Source: Crotophaga sulcirostris
Taxonomy: Eukaryota > Chordata > Aves > Cuculiformes > Crotophagidae
NCBI GenBank assembly: GCA_013397455.1
Contig: VYZB01000220.1
Coordinates: 1,418,761 to 1,482,760, forward strand
Reading direction: 5' to 3'
Length of the DNA stretch: 64,000 bases
Below, in pieces: positions 25,226 through 37,030 of this stretch (positions are counted from its first letter, which is position 1; every line of letters begins with the position of its first letter). The notes below the pieces were generated by a model. That model had not been told where the DNA came from, searched no databases, and saw only the letters and a program-made list of their open reading frames with translations. Both the position numbers and the translations under genes were made by a program.

Positions 25226-25282
25226 TGCTGATCTTCTGGTCTTTGTGCAGATGTAGTTGGTCCTGGTCTTTCTCCAAACCTC

Positions 25283-25542
25283 NNNNNNNNNNNNNNNNNN
25301 NNNNNNNNNNNNNNNNNNNNNNNNNNNNNNNNNNNNNNNNNNNNNNNNNNNNNNNNNNNNNNNNNNNNNNNNNNNNNNNNNNNNNNNNNNNNNNNNNNNN
25401 NNNNNNNNNNNNNNNNNNNNNNNNNNNNNNNNNNNNNNNNNNNNNNNNNNNNNNNNNNNNNNNNNNNNNNNNNNNNNNNNNNNNNNNNNNNNNNNNNNNN
25501 NNNNNNNNNNNNNNNNNNNNNNNNNNNNNNNNNNNNNNNNNN
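25283..25542. other. Assembly gap (260 N)
   Basis: A run of 260 N starts inside the LTR-like sequence. The missing DNA may be more than 260 bp if the size is an estimate. It could hold the rest of a solo LTR or a complete provirus. Apparent open frames across it are meaningless. Confidence 1.
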
Positions 25543-26269
25543 CATGCCTGTAGGGAGACAGCTGACTGAATACCTAAACTACATTAAAGGTTATACAAAA
25601 GGCCTATATTTATTTTGCTGAAATCCTGCATCAACTTGTCAGAACAGTTGCAGTCCTTAGCACACAGAGAGTATTTCTTTTAATGATGAGTACTTTTTGT
25701 TGCATGATCTTAGTGAGTCTGAGGTAAATAAATCCTCTACTACAAGGGAATAGTACAGTTTGTCCCTGGTTTATATGTGGGGAAATGAAGGCAAGAAAAG
25801 CTATGGAAGATATGTGTGAGTAATCTGTCTCCTGACATCATGAATGCTCAAGTACTCCTTCCCTCTCCACATTCTGGAGATTAAGGAACCAGTTATAGAT
25901 GAAAACTCTTTGTTTTAATGGCCATTTCCTCTCTATTGCTCTTTGGGGAGGGGCTCTTTTTTTTGTTTGCTTTCCACTCATTTATCTTCACTTTAAATCC
26001 AATAACAGAAAAAAGGTAAATTACTTGCTGCTAAGAACAAGGCCATGTGTCTGAGCTCCTCTCTGTCCTGGAGAACTCGGGCAGTTCCCCTTTGCCATAC
26101 AGGTAATTCAATTTACAAGTAAGATAATGGTGAATGAAGCATGAGCTTGTTATGTCCGTGGAGAAATTAGTTCTCAAAAGAACACTGCTGAAAGAAGTAG
26201 AGAAGGGAAAATGAGCAAAATGAAATGAGAAAGGTTATAAACATATTAAGCTGGGCTTCCCCGCTTCAG

Positions 26270-26370
26270 TGTTTGGAGCCGTCTCTGCTATAAATTGTAT
26301 TGATTAAGAAACTTATTGGAGCTACCTGCTGCTATCAATTACTTTCCACTTACTGCTTCACCTGCTTGGC
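26270..26370. promoter_or_regulatory. AT-rich block, candidate conserved non-coding element
   Basis: Contains TATAAATTGTATTGATTAAG, ATCAATTACTTTCC and an E-box-like CACCTG. It is not repetitive. Supported only by composition and motif density. Confidence 0.22.
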
Positions 26371-27027
26371 AGTCAATAGTCTCACAGAAACGAAGGCCCA
26401 AGTCTTCCTAACCTAAAGCTCATGAGAGCTGGAAAACAGAACCTAATTGCCATCACTGCTGTTTCCTACCAGAAAGGGAAACAGTCCACGTGGCTCATAG
26501 TGGATGGGCTTTCTGTGGTGACTGGATTTGGGATGGGGGAAGTCCATGAGCTTATAGAATAAGAGAAATTCTACAAAATGCTATGGACTGATTTGACAGG
26601 CAGTTCTTCTCCTGTAGTCCCATGGTGGAGCTGTCAGTCCTGTCCTGTGCAGTTGTCTGAAGCTGGAATCTGCCTCCAGAGCCTCACACTGCAGAGGAGA
26701 CAAAGGCATTGTCAGGTAATGAAATAATGATGTGCAAGGGATGGGATAGAAGATTCCTAGGACAGCATACTCCTATGTTTTCCCACCCAATGCTGCAGTG
26801 GCTCTGGTAAGTTATAGGAAATCTGATCTGACCCATTCATTTTATGGTAAAAAGAAAGGGAAAGCAATGGAGCCACAAGACTATGAATGTCAGCAACCCT
26901 TCTGCTGTTCTGGAGTCTGTTTGTAGCTCCCTTTTATACCCTGCAATGATTCCTTTGTAGTGTGTAGTTCTTGACCCTTTAGGCTCTCAGATGATGAAGG
27001 AAATGATTGGCTGTTTTTGCTGATTCT

Positions 27028-27058
27028 TTATATAGATATATGGATATATATATAAAAG
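27028..27058. repeat. TA-rich simple repeat
   Basis: Imperfect TATA/GATATA units (TTTATATAGATATATGGATA and onwards), about 30 bp. Confidence 0.75.
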
Positions 27059-28636
27059 ATAAAAAATAAAGCAAAGTCTAGCTCCTCTTTTCTGAATTCA
27101 GACCTCCAGAATCAGAGCAGCCCACAGGATTTTCTTGGCAACACTCCACTAAAATAAATGAAAATGAACATCCGAGTTGTTGAAAAGGCTTTGAAAATCT
27201 CTGCCTGAGTCCTTAAAAGTCCATTTACTTTCTCACTGCTGTGACTTCAGGTCAGCTTGGGCTCTTGACTTCACTAACTCCTTTAAAACTATCTTGAAAT
27301 TCTCATCTCTTTTATCCTATGGGATTTTTATTTCTTTGCCTTTTTCCTCTGACCCTTCATAAATCCTTTATTTTTCCCTTGCACAAAACCAGCCAGAAAT
27401 GCAGGGCAGAGGCAGTGTGAGGGCATGCCCAGTTGAGAAATATGCCCCTGGCATGCCTTGCAGCCACATCACCTCAGGCTGTTATCAGTTCTTGCATGCT
27501 AAGCAAAATTAAGCTGGATTGCAGAGGCTAAAGGAAACCTGGAGTTTGTAGGAGACAATGTTGGGAACGTGTTGGTGTTGTCTGCACAAGGCCCCTCAAT
27601 TTGACACTGGTTGATTTGGTCCTAATGTTGCCATGGGGAATAAATTGAGGAACCAGTGATTTTGTGGAAATGTTGCCCGTTTCTATGGTATTTACTGTGA
27701 ACTTAGCAATATTTCACCTTCTTTTTTCAACTCTGGAGACCTTAGAGGAAGAAGGTGCCACAAGGTATTTTGTTGTGTTCAGAAGTCAATTCATGTCTTT
27801 CACAGTTGCAGTGAAAAGCTTGAACATTTGACCCAGATGCGACCTATAGATTCAGAAGCTGAAAAGCAAAAGAGAGCTCTTATTTATAGAAATATGCTAT
27901 TTGATAAGCCAATATGATGAGTTATAAAGTGTTTGACTTAGATCTGAATTCAAGGGACTTAAATAGTTGTAAATAATGCTGGCTGCCAGCAGCCCTCTTG
28001 CCCATGTGTATCCAGTGATCTTGGGAGCCTGGACACTGATACTGTAACAAGAAGGGAGATCCCAGTACTTTGTAGAAATTAATCCCTTGAAGGCATTTGT
28101 TACTGGGATCCAGATTTGTTAGTCAGGTTTGAAAAATCAGGCTTTATGCTGATGGTCCTGTAGTGGCAATGGGATTTTGGAGGATGCTGTGTGGGCTAGG
28201 TCACACCGAGCTGGAAACTGTAACGTCATCCTGTGTGCTGAGGCTGAAGCAGTGCCCTAGCAGGCTCTTGGAGGCAGCAAGTGCATCTTAGACTGTGTCT
28301 AAGACTGTTAGCAAGGCTGTGCAACGGTATTCTTTACCTGGAAACCCAGAGATCTCAGGGCATTTTCAGTTTTAGGGCACTGGTTTTAAATTCTTGTATT
28401 GTGACCATGGTTTGATACGGTGCAAAGGCACTGGCAGCCCATCTCAAGCCTTCCTCTATACTTTTAGCCAGATATGTGGGTCTTCACTTTTTTCCTACTC
28501 TTTTGTACCAAGGGGTGCTGTTTTCTAGTTTTCTAGTGAAGCAATGACTGTGTTTATTTACATGGATAAGAAGAGACTTTTTAGTGTAAAAAGCTGAACA
28601 TGACTATATATTGCAAAGAGATACTATTTAACATGC

Positions 28637-28647
28637 AAAAAAAAAAA
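28637..28647. repeat. Poly-A run (11 A)
   Basis: A short homopolymer with no retroposed sequence recognised on its left side. Confidence 0.85.
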
Positions 28648-30189
28648 GGCAGTTTTATTCTGTGGTGGCAGGGATTTGTTTTCACTTGCTAGAGTGCACT
28701 ATGAACTTGATAATTTGATAGTATATATATAAGCGCTATCCTTCTATTTAAAATTGTGACAAATTCATCCCCAGACATCTCACGGCTACTGCTCACATTC
28801 ACATTTTTGCATCTTGAGAAGTCATTGTGACAAAGGTGATTGAACTCAGATCTGCTTCGTCCAAAATCAATCACTTTTCATATGTGAGCTAAAGGAATTT
28901 GCTGAGGTCCTTTATGAGCAAGACATAGATACAGACTGTGGTACAGATCAGCATCTCTGAATCAGCCTGTAAGGGAGTGATGAAATGCTCCTGTGCAGGA
29001 ATGCACTGGTACTTGCACGTGTCTTCTGCCAGTTCATTTGCCTAGGCTGTATATCTCTCAACTGCCACATTAAAATTGTAATACCTGGATGAGGTCCTGA
29101 AATTACAGTCATGAGTGATATTCCTTTGACCTTCTCCATATTCTGTTTGGATTCCCTCCTTCTGCCAATGTAGCCAGGCAGCCAGAAAGTAAATAAATGC
29201 TCCTCACCTGGCAGGTGCAGAAAGGTTAGATTTGCATAAAGTGGCCACTGTAAATTTCTCCTGTTTGTTGTCACCTCTTCTCTCCAACTGGGAATTCCAA
29301 GGCAGAGATAAATGTCAGCTGGAAATAGCACTGCAGTGTCAACAGTTAATCTCTTCCCACTCTTTTCCTATAGCCACTTTGTGCTGCTCTTTGCCACATG
29401 GATCAGCCCATCACCTCTTGTGTGAGCCTCTCATTACTGGGCTCTTCTGTTCCTGTTTTGCTTGCAGTCTTGACTTTCCTTTTATGTGTCCTGTTTGTAA
29501 ATTAAATTCTTCCCAACTGGTAAGTTACTGTGCTGAAATGATTGTGTGAAACAGCTTGCTGCCAGTTTCATTCCCTATGTCGTTCAATGTGTCTCTGTCC
29601 TCTGTTGCAGAGCCTGGATGCATTAAGAATCACATAGACTCTCTTCTATGTGTTCATCATAGAGCAGGCAGATCATATGAGGCACTATTCCTCAGGCTGA
29701 GGATTCAGTTCTGCAAATCTCTGAGATGTTCCTGAGGTCATGACTGCTGCTTGCTTGCTGATGTTACGGGCAGCCCAAGAGAGTCAATTGGAATTCTGCA
29801 TCTTGGGCACTAGAATCTCAGCAGTGCTCCTCTGTAAGTGCCTGTCTCTTCCTCAGGAACTGTTGGCTAATGGGGATGCCACTGTGTAAAAGAGGAAAAC
29901 GAGAGCCTTCGGCGTGGGCCCAGTTTTTCAGGTCTTTGATTCAGACACTCAGTCAAGGCCCTGCTGCCAGTGCACCCTGTGATACCTTATGCTCTAATGG
30001 TTGGAAAGATGTCACCTGATGAGAGCAGGGACTCCTCACTCCTGCTCCCCCCTCTTGCTCTGCTTTTAACTCTCTCTGGCTATTAGTGCCACTTCGGAGG
30101 GAAAGGACTGTTTAATCACCCTCTTCTCCAGTATTTTTTAAGTTTCCCTTACTTATTCTGACTGTTCTGGGTAATCTGCTCCAACTCTG

Positions 30190-30234
30190 GTTATTTTTCA
30201 TTCTTCCTCTTCTTCTCCTTTCTCTTTTTCTTTC
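30190..30234. repeat. Polypyrimidine tract
   Basis: A C/T-rich run (TTCTTCCTCTTCTTCTCC and onwards) broken by few purines, followed by CACGCACACAAATACCCC. Simple sequence. It is not followed by a convincing exon. Confidence 0.7.
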
Positions 30235-31354
30235 ACGCACACAAATACCCCTACAACAATTAGTCTACAGTAAAGCTCTATCTACAGCCACAGCTCTGAG
30301 CTCAGATCAGCCCTTGTCCTTGTGTTTTGAATGGCAACCTCCATTGCTTCAGTTTGTACCAAAAAAGGAGATGTATAAATGGTCTTTAATTTAGCCAGGA
30401 TCAGACAGCCGCTTTTCTCACTGGTTCCAATGAGATTTAACCTAGCCCATAACAACAGGGTCTATATTGCCATCTCCCTTCTGCTTTGCCTGTGTGCCAG
30501 AGTGATCCTGTCTTCCAAGCAGCCACCTGCCTCCTGTTTTTTTCCAGCTGCCTCCGTCTGTTCTCAGTAGAGTCCCCAATTCCTTAAGAGCTGTTTCCTG
30601 GCTGGTCTAAATCAGGCTTATCCATACACTTGGAATAAATTGTACGATTATTTTGGCATTTCTCCGAGAACAGTTTGGCCCCTTCATATTGGACGGTGGT
30701 GGAGGATGGCTTTCTGCTCTGTCTCCCCTTCTGTCATGTGTTCAAAATGTGCTGTTTCAGATGGCCTCTCCAGTGTTGCTATCACTGCCTTCAGTAAGAA
30801 GGAGATGAAAGAAATAGATCAGTAATTTGGTTTTAAATCAATTCCCCAACAAAGACAGTGCTGAAGGTCACTTGTAATGAAGCTTTCATATGGGTAAGGC
30901 CTTACAATCAGGGACAAAAAGAGGAAAAGGAAAATGAGACTGGAGACGAGTTCATGGTAATCTTGAAGCAATTTCATTGAGATGCAGGTGTTTGGATTGG
31001 AGTCCGAGTTGCTAACAAGAAGGTCACGATAGAGAAACTATTTGTGTAGAGCTTCTCTGTTGTGGAAGGAGAGACTGCATGATCCTTTAGGGGTGCTTAG
31101 CCCTAACTGTATGAAAACCTGTGAGTACAGTACCATGCTTCAAGCTCTTTGAGGGAAGGAAATTATGAGATTAAACCATTGTCACCCTGCCTGCACAGCT
31201 ACAAAGAGGCTAGACATAGATCCACATCCGTGGAGAATTTCATGAGGATTTGCATGGTGGTTTGAAGCTCTGGACACCCCAAATCCCTTCCCATAGCAGA
31301 ATGGTAGTGTGGAGAAAAGAAACCCTGACTTACAGGAGAAGGAGCAAATAGGAT

Positions 31355-31600
31355 TTCTTAATCAAAAGCTTTAATAAATTGTTGAAAATACTTTTTTTTT
31401 TTACTTTTAAAATTTCAAATAAGAAATCAATTTACCAAAAAAGTAAATAAGTCTTTTAAAGGTTGACATAAAATGAGATTGTTTAAAATTATTGCAAAGA
31501 ATTCTACTGATTCACCCAACTTGAATTTTTTTAGACAGGAGGATTTTTTTTTAATTTAATTTTCCATCTGATTTCAAGATAGAAATTCTTGTTTTTCAAG
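31355..31600. other. Very AT-rich patch with T-runs
   Basis: About 240 bp dominated by A and T, with T-runs near 31391-31402 and 31545-31555 and repeated TTTAAAA/TTTAATTTAA motifs. There are almost no CpG or G/C clusters. It could be a decayed retroelement tail, a matrix-attachment-type sequence or drift. Nothing decides between these. Confidence 0.5.
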
Positions 31601-33284
31601 ATTGATATTCTCTGGCTTCTGTCTCAGGCTAGCACTGTGTCTGGGTGTGGGCTGCCTGGGGCTTTGGTGTCCAGTATGAATCTGCTCCTTCTGCTGCCAT
31701 TCAGCTCAGACCAAAAGTTGGCACAAAAACTGTACCCATGTAACCAAAGCATGGGAGCTCGATTCGCTCACCCAACAGCAGGCACAGGACAGTTGGAAAC
31801 ACACTGTGTGCATGGGGCTGAGACTCACATGTGAATCCTGAGCACTCCCCTTAATGCTGCTTGTCCCTCAGCTCTGTGCCTCCTTTCTCATCTGTCCAAG
31901 TCTCATCCTGGCTCCCAGTGAAACAAATTGTTCATTGATTCAGCTTTTGATTCAATTTCTTGCCTCTTTTCCAAAATCGTTTCCCTTGGGATTTCCCAGA
32001 AAAGCACTGCAGCAGAGAGAGGTGGCAGGGAAGGAAGGAGGTGCAAGCAAGGTTTCCCCCCGATATACGGTCTTGAGAGCAACAGAGATGTTCAGGAAGG
32101 TGGGATGGGATGCTCTGTCTTTAAGGTGACCCTCTAGGGTGCATTGTAATAACTACTCCCTGGAATCCATGGGAGGGGATGTGAAATTTAGTGTGGAAAT
32201 ATTTCCTGTTGGTGTCCCTGCATCTAAATCCATCCCTCCTTCTCTCCCACCACCGCAGATTTCTTGTGGTCTCTGGAGAATCCAGATCCCCGATCCAAAA
32301 AGAGCATTATTTAAATTTGGAACTTAGCCCCCAGGACTCAGGGTGATATTTATACTGGCAGTGATGAGAAAAGGAAAAGAAATAGTGCACTTGCTGAGTT
32401 TTACAATCTCTGTCATGTTTATTGTCACTGAAGTTCACTGGAGAAAGACTTCAGGAAAGACAAGCAGGAAGTAAATCTCTTTCTTCTCTGGGGAGGCTCT
32501 TTGGATTGTGAGATTTCCATGGCTAAGTTCAAAAAGAACTTTCCAAACTGCTAGGCAGCGGAATAAATAAATTGTGAATTTCAGGGGGTATCCTCAAGAA
32601 ATTGTGGTATATCTCTTGGGTGCAGCACCCTTTGAGGGGGACTTTGGGCCACTGATGATGAAAAGGCATCAGTTATCCTTTACAGGAGAGTATGGCCCTT
32701 GCTTAACTGTTGTGTAAGAAACTGCATGAGAAACTAGGCATGTTGAACTAAACTTTTAAATGTCTTTCAGAGTTTCTGGACTGAAGACTGAAAGGAAGAG
32801 TCTTGAGGGTGTTTTGTCATGGGCTTTTGTTTAGGGAGGATCTCAGATGTCTGCACTTTGGACATCACAATGCTGGCATCCTTGGAGAGCTTATTATCAC
32901 AACTCCTTGAACAACTGTCCGTTCCCAGAGGGCTGCATGTACAATAATGTAATGAAGAACTGTTGCCTTCAGTCTCACGCTAGAGCTCTTCTACATCACA
33001 CCCCTGCCTCTTTGTACAGCACTGGACATGTGGCCTTTGTTTGGCTAATGAAGCTGTCTGGAGCTTTGAAAGCCCAAGGATGCTCCTAGTGCTCATTACC
33101 TGGCTCCTACAGCAGGAGCGTCCACCAGCAGCAGCCTCACTTAAATACTTGTTATTTCATAAGAACCCAAAGGATCAATGCAATTGGGAAAGTAAGCTTG
33201 GAAATAATGGAGAAAACAGTGCAGGTAGTTAGGCTTGACAAAACTTTTCTGTAAGTGACTACATCTTTGAAGAAAACATCATCT

Positions 33285-33500
33285 TCTTTCACGTGCATCG
33301 TGCCTATACCCTGATGCGTGCCACGTGTGCATAAATAGACACAGTGGCATGCACGTTTGTCTTTGGGCAGAAGACAATGTATATGCAGTATACACAGCAG
33401 AGATGCAATATTATGAACTCATGCACATAAAGAAATGTTCTTCGTCATAATACTGCGTAGTACTGCCCATATGTGTGTAAGCAGTGGCATGCATGTGTGA
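33285..33500. repeat. Degenerate CA/TG-type simple sequence
   Basis: Recurring CACGTG, GTGCATCGTGCC, GTGTGCATA and GGCATGCA(C/T)GT(T/G)TG units, including GCAGTGGCATGCATGTGTG, which echoes ACAGTGGCATGCACGTTTG about 140 bp earlier. An old, mutated array. Confidence 0.45.
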
Positions 33501-34437
33501 CAGAAGCTTGGAAATGATAGAAAAATAGGTAATAACTCCCATGCTCTGCTTACATTTTCTGTAGTTACAAAATATGCTGTAGACAAAAATGTTAGGTTGT
33601 TTGCTGGAAGTTTCCACCATCACCCCCCTATCCTAATCTTTGGGTTATTTTACTTATTTATTTATGTGTCATACCTATGACAATGCCTCTGTCAACATCA
33701 AAAATCCTCCTGTCAAAGTAGTGGACAAATAATAAGCCTCCAAGATCTAATTTCTGTATGTTCAGGTGGGCAGGTCTTCCCAAAGCAGACTTTTGAGTGG
33801 TGCTGTCTGGTATTCCCCTGGGGCATAGTAGTGAAAATGGATCTCTTCCAATATTTTAAAAAAAATCTGAAGTTTTCCTGCAGGGTTTTTATACTTGAAA
33901 TTGTCTTTGGTTGCAGGCTTGTCAGTTAGACAATGCAGCTTGACGTCATACATCCTGAGCCAAACTGCAGTCCATCATTCCCTGCTAGAACACGTAATTG
34001 GGCTGGAGAGAAAAGAGCAATTGTGGGATACAAAACCAACTCTCCATGGGACTCTTTACAAAGATTTTTCACAGTGGGAGCTGGCCACATTCCCCTGAGC
34101 TGCACAGATGCTTAAAAGGGGGCTTGAATTTCCATGGCAACAGGCTGCATTCTGCTGACTCTTGTAGTCTGTCACTCTCCGGATATGTCTGTCACCTCTG
34201 GTGCTCTTGAGTTTCAAGGCTAACAATGTGTGATGGACAAAGATTGAAGTGGGGTTGTGCTGGGGTCATACGTCTTGGTCAAGGAAATATACTGCAAACA
34301 CCAGGAGAGAGGCACTGAGAAGTTAAGATGATACAGGCGAACCCTCCTGTCTGGCTCAGACATCAGTTACAACAGTATCTTACTAGTTGAGCCGTTGTCT
34401 GGTTACTGGGAAGCTCAAAGGCATCAAGTCACAATAT

Positions 34438-34606
34438 AATGTGCAAAGTATTTGAAGAGACACGGATCTGGTGGATGGACCACTCCGTGGATAAGGAATT
34501 GGCTGGACGGTCACGCTCAAAGAGTTGCAGTCAATGGCTCAATGTCCAAGCAGAGACCAGTGATGAGTGGCATTCCTCGAAGGCTGGCGTTCCTCAAGGG
34601 TTGGTA
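34438..34606 (+). repeat. CR1 LINE fragment, reverse-transcriptase ORF2 region, broken
   Basis: The DNA matches the avian CR1 ORF2 stretch that runs from a 'KAFD'-like position to the 'SGVPQGS' motif. Its translation includes [20 protein letters not shown], close to the usual CR1 wording. Landmarks are TGGATGGACCACTC, GTGGATAAGGAATTGGCTGG, CAATGGCTCAATGTCCAAG and CAGTGATGAGTGG. Near the left end TGCAAAGTATTTGA joins directly to AGAGACACGG. Intact elements have several dozen more bases there, so an internal deletion is likely. A 17-bp duplication breaks the right end. The catalytic YADD-type motif lies beyond the fragment and is absent. It is a dead relic. Confidence 0.88.
34568..34600 (+). 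repeat. 17-bp tandem duplication inside CR1 fragment
   Basis: TGGCATTCCTCGAAGG (34568-34583) and TGGCGTTCCTCAAGGG (34585-34600) are two diverged copies of the CR1 segment encoding the G-V/I-P-Q-G motif. The unit length of 17 shifts the frame. Confidence 0.7.
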
Positions 34607-34649
34607 TCTTCTCATCAGAAGAGCCTGGTCTTTTTATATGTGTCAGATG

Positions 34650-34760
34650 ACTCAGACTCACAGTATCCTTGTGAGGCAGTCACAGTGGGGAAACTGAGGC
34701 AGCCCTGGGAAGTAGCTAGATATGCAGAAAAGACTGGTGCCAGAGCGAGGAGCAGGATCA
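34650..34760 (-). repeat. Probable MIR-like fragment, reverse orientation
   Basis: CCTTGTGAGGCAGTCACAG, GGGGAAACTGAGGCAGC, GTAGCTAGATATGCAG and GCCAGAGCGAGGAGCAGGAT follow the order of a reversed MIR. In that order GGAAACTGAGGC leads, through an AGCTAG-type segment, to AGAGCCAGGATT. It lies immediately downstream of the CR1 relic, so the boundary between the two is uncertain. Confidence 0.45.
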
Positions 34761-35920
34761 AGAAGTTCTCATTGCCTCTGTTCCCCCACCATGTTGTGAG
34801 GAGCTGTCACCTCTCATGGAACTTGCAAAGTAGGAGGATATTTCTTGTTATTGCTTGAATCAGTTCTAAGAAGAACTAACACTTAGCATATTTAACATTT
34901 AACTCAAAATAGTAGGTAGAAATGTTATAGTGGATTAGAGGATTGTAGCTGAGGGAAAAAAAGTCTGAGGAAAGGGGACTGTGTGCTAAGAGATGAGGGT
35001 GAGATGGGCTGAGGAGTTTTCTGTTTCTGGGTTGGATCAAAGCAGAGGAGGAGGGCAAGGTATGAGGCTGAGTGCAAACTCAGAATGACAGGAAAGGCTC
35101 TGTCTGTCTTGAGTTTATCCTGAGCTCAGTGCAAGCTCAAGGGCTGGCACAAATTTTTTTTCCCATGACCCATGCATTTCCCATGAGCTGCAGCTTACAA
35201 GCTTTTACTGAAAGGGCTGCACGTTGCTGGAGTCAGAACATTGGGCCTGGGGGAGAGAGCTGAGAGGTTCATAAAGAAGGCTGCCATGATCATCTTTGAG
35301 ATCTTGGCCAAGCTGCCTGGAAATGTCTTCTTGTGGCACGTGTGTGAGGATCCTGGTGTTCACACACTCCAGGCATTCCATGTGGCAAAGCGGGCTGAGG
35401 AGAGGGATGGTGTGGTGTTCCATCACGTGGGAACATATTGGTGTGGCTGTGCTGCAAAAAGGAGGGGGCTGGCAGGCAGAGCACTAGCCTCAACCAGCCA
35501 CAATAAGGGAAAAAAAGTCTCTTAGCTCCCCTGGGGACACCACGCGTGCTGTGAAAGAGATATCGAACGAAAACATCATTTCTGTGTGCAAATGGGAGAG
35601 GAGTGGAGTGGAGAGAACTGCATCCCCTTTGAGAACTGGATTATCCTTGGGGAACTGGTGTGCAGGGGCGGCTGAGCTTCTGTAGTCTGGCAAGGCAGCA
35701 TTTGCCTCCACTGAGCAAGTGTGTTTCTCTGTAGAGCTCTGAGCAATGTTTATGGCTGAGAAAGGGTGTAAATCTCACTGGATTCAGGTCCGTGGTGGAT
35801 AATTATTCCCTCCTTTTTCTGTCCTCACTCCCCATGGCCTCCTGCCCTGGATGTGAGACAGTGTTTGCAGACTATAAATAAATGCAATCTATGCTAAATG
35901 TGGAGAAACACGTTATAATC

Positions 35921-35958
35921 AGGTGAGGCACAGGGTGGGAGGTGAGGTGCAGGGTGGG
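35921..35958. repeat. Two-copy tandem duplication, 19 bp unit
   Basis: AGGTGAGGCACAGGGTGGG (35921-35939) is followed directly by AGGTGAGGTGCAGGGTGGG (35940-35958), differing at two adjacent bases (CA versus TG). Confidence 0.9.
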
Positions 35959-36184
35959 AGTCAGCTTGCCAGTTCCTGCTCCTTCCCACGTATAGTCAGT
36001 CCCTGAGTCTCCTATCACACTCATCTGTGGGAAGCTCATTTCTTCCATTTCCCCTTAAAATGACTTGTAGCCTATAAAGTCCGGAGCAGGGCGGGTGCGT
36101 GCTCAGAATCCTGAGGTGCTGTCCCTAACAGGAGAAGGTGTGGGGGTGATGGAAGGGGGGCCGTGCCACTCTAATTCCACATCA

Positions 36185-36265
36185 GGACTCTGGTTTGGCT
36201 CTTGCGGCTTATGAGGCTATCAAAGCCTCTCACTTAATTACAGCCATAGCAATCAATCTTTCTTC
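36185..36265. promoter_or_regulatory. Candidate non-coding element with TAATT and CAAT cores
   Basis: Contains CACTTAATTACAGCC, ATAGCAATCAATC and a small dyad around GAGGCTATCAAAGCCTC (GAGGCT...AGCCTC). Non-repetitive. Function unproven. Confidence 0.25.
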
Positions 36266-36814
36266 CTGTTCATTATGCTTCCAGCCAGGGTTAGCAGTAT
36301 TTTTATTCTTGAGGCCTCAGGAGAATTTTCAGCTCGTAAGGAATCACAGCCAACCATAGTGACTGGTATGGGTTCTGTCTGTAGGACTGCATTCCTGCCC
36401 CATGGTTGGAGGAAAAGTGTGGGGCAGTAAAGCTTGGGACTGCAAGATTTGGTTCTGCTTTGCATGATGAAGGTCCATTGAATGGGCCTTGTGCCTAGAA
36501 AGGCTTATAGGGCTTTGCATTCACTGGACATGGCCAGCTGAGCTGCTAGAGCCCTTGCACAGTGACAGTTGGTTGTTCCAAGGCATTACGACTGGGCTGA
36601 GCATAACATATCAAACCATTACAGCATTATCTCTTCATTACACAGAAAGTGCTGTTGGAACTCAGGGAGGAGCACGGGGACAAAGACAGAGAGGAGGGAA
36701 GCGGCTCATTAGCTGCCCAGAGGAATCAAGCTGAACATCTCTTTTTCTCAGGCAGAGGCTCTGTCATCACCCCCAAAGGAGACATCTATTAGAAATTAGG
36801 GCTTGGCTTGAGGA

Positions 36815-37030
36815 CAGCTGTGAGTATTGGTGTGTACATGTGCTAATACACAAGTAGAGCATGTCACCTACATACAGCCCAACCACTGGGGCCAAGTAAC
36901 ATGCACACGATGCACATCTTGGATACTCCCATAATGCAAGAAAAAGCATCTTCCCTTCCATCGCTGTCCACTTAAATTTAGAAACACACGCACCAAAACA
37001 TGCTCTTGCATCTACAAACATGTGCATCTG
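36815..37030. repeat. Degenerate CA/TG-type simple sequence
   Basis: Imperfect ACATGTGC, ACACACGCACC, CATGCAC and TGCATCTACAAACATGTGC units. The last unit resembles TGCATCTGCAAACTGCATGC near 46.87 kb, suggesting a common simple-repeat origin or convergent drift. Confidence 0.45.

Larger units (their letters stand above)
25021..25282 (-). mobile_element. Endogenous-retrovirus-type LTR, minus strand, broken by assembly gap
   Basis: The sequence changes abruptly to CpG-rich DNA, with about ten CpG in the first 130 bases. Read on the minus strand it has an LTR-like order: a TATA-like AATAAATATC (25141-25150), then about 60 bp that would hold the start site and R region, then a polyadenylation signal AATAAA (25073-25078), then a short U5-like end finishing in CA at 25021. 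Upstream on that strand are a 12-bp hairpin and an 18-bp direct repeat. The high CpG content suggests a fairly recent insertion. The 5' side runs into the N gap, so neither full length, target-site duplication nor any internal genes can be seen. The exact 25021 edge and the retroviral class are uncertain. Confidence 0.6.
25543..34437. other. Unique non-coding sequence, no gene seen
   Basis: No supportable gene. From about 25.6 to 28.6 kb there is not even a chance frame over 60 codons, which fits AT-rich non-coding DNA. Local features are an AT-rich block at 26270-26370, a TA simple repeat at 27028-27058, an A11 run at 28637-28647, a pyrimidine tract at 30190-30234, a very AT-rich patch at 31355-31600 and degenerate CA/TG sequence at 33285-33500. 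Confidence 0.65.

Noticed and set aside
25189..25569. Open frames spanning the N gap
   Set aside because: They consist mainly of unknown residues and carry no information.
35241..35525. 94-codon frame with a fairly protein-like composition, and antisense frames over the same DNA
   Set aside because: It starts at TTG, not ATG. The GC-richer stretch lowers stop density on both strands, and nothing about the sequence matches a family I know.
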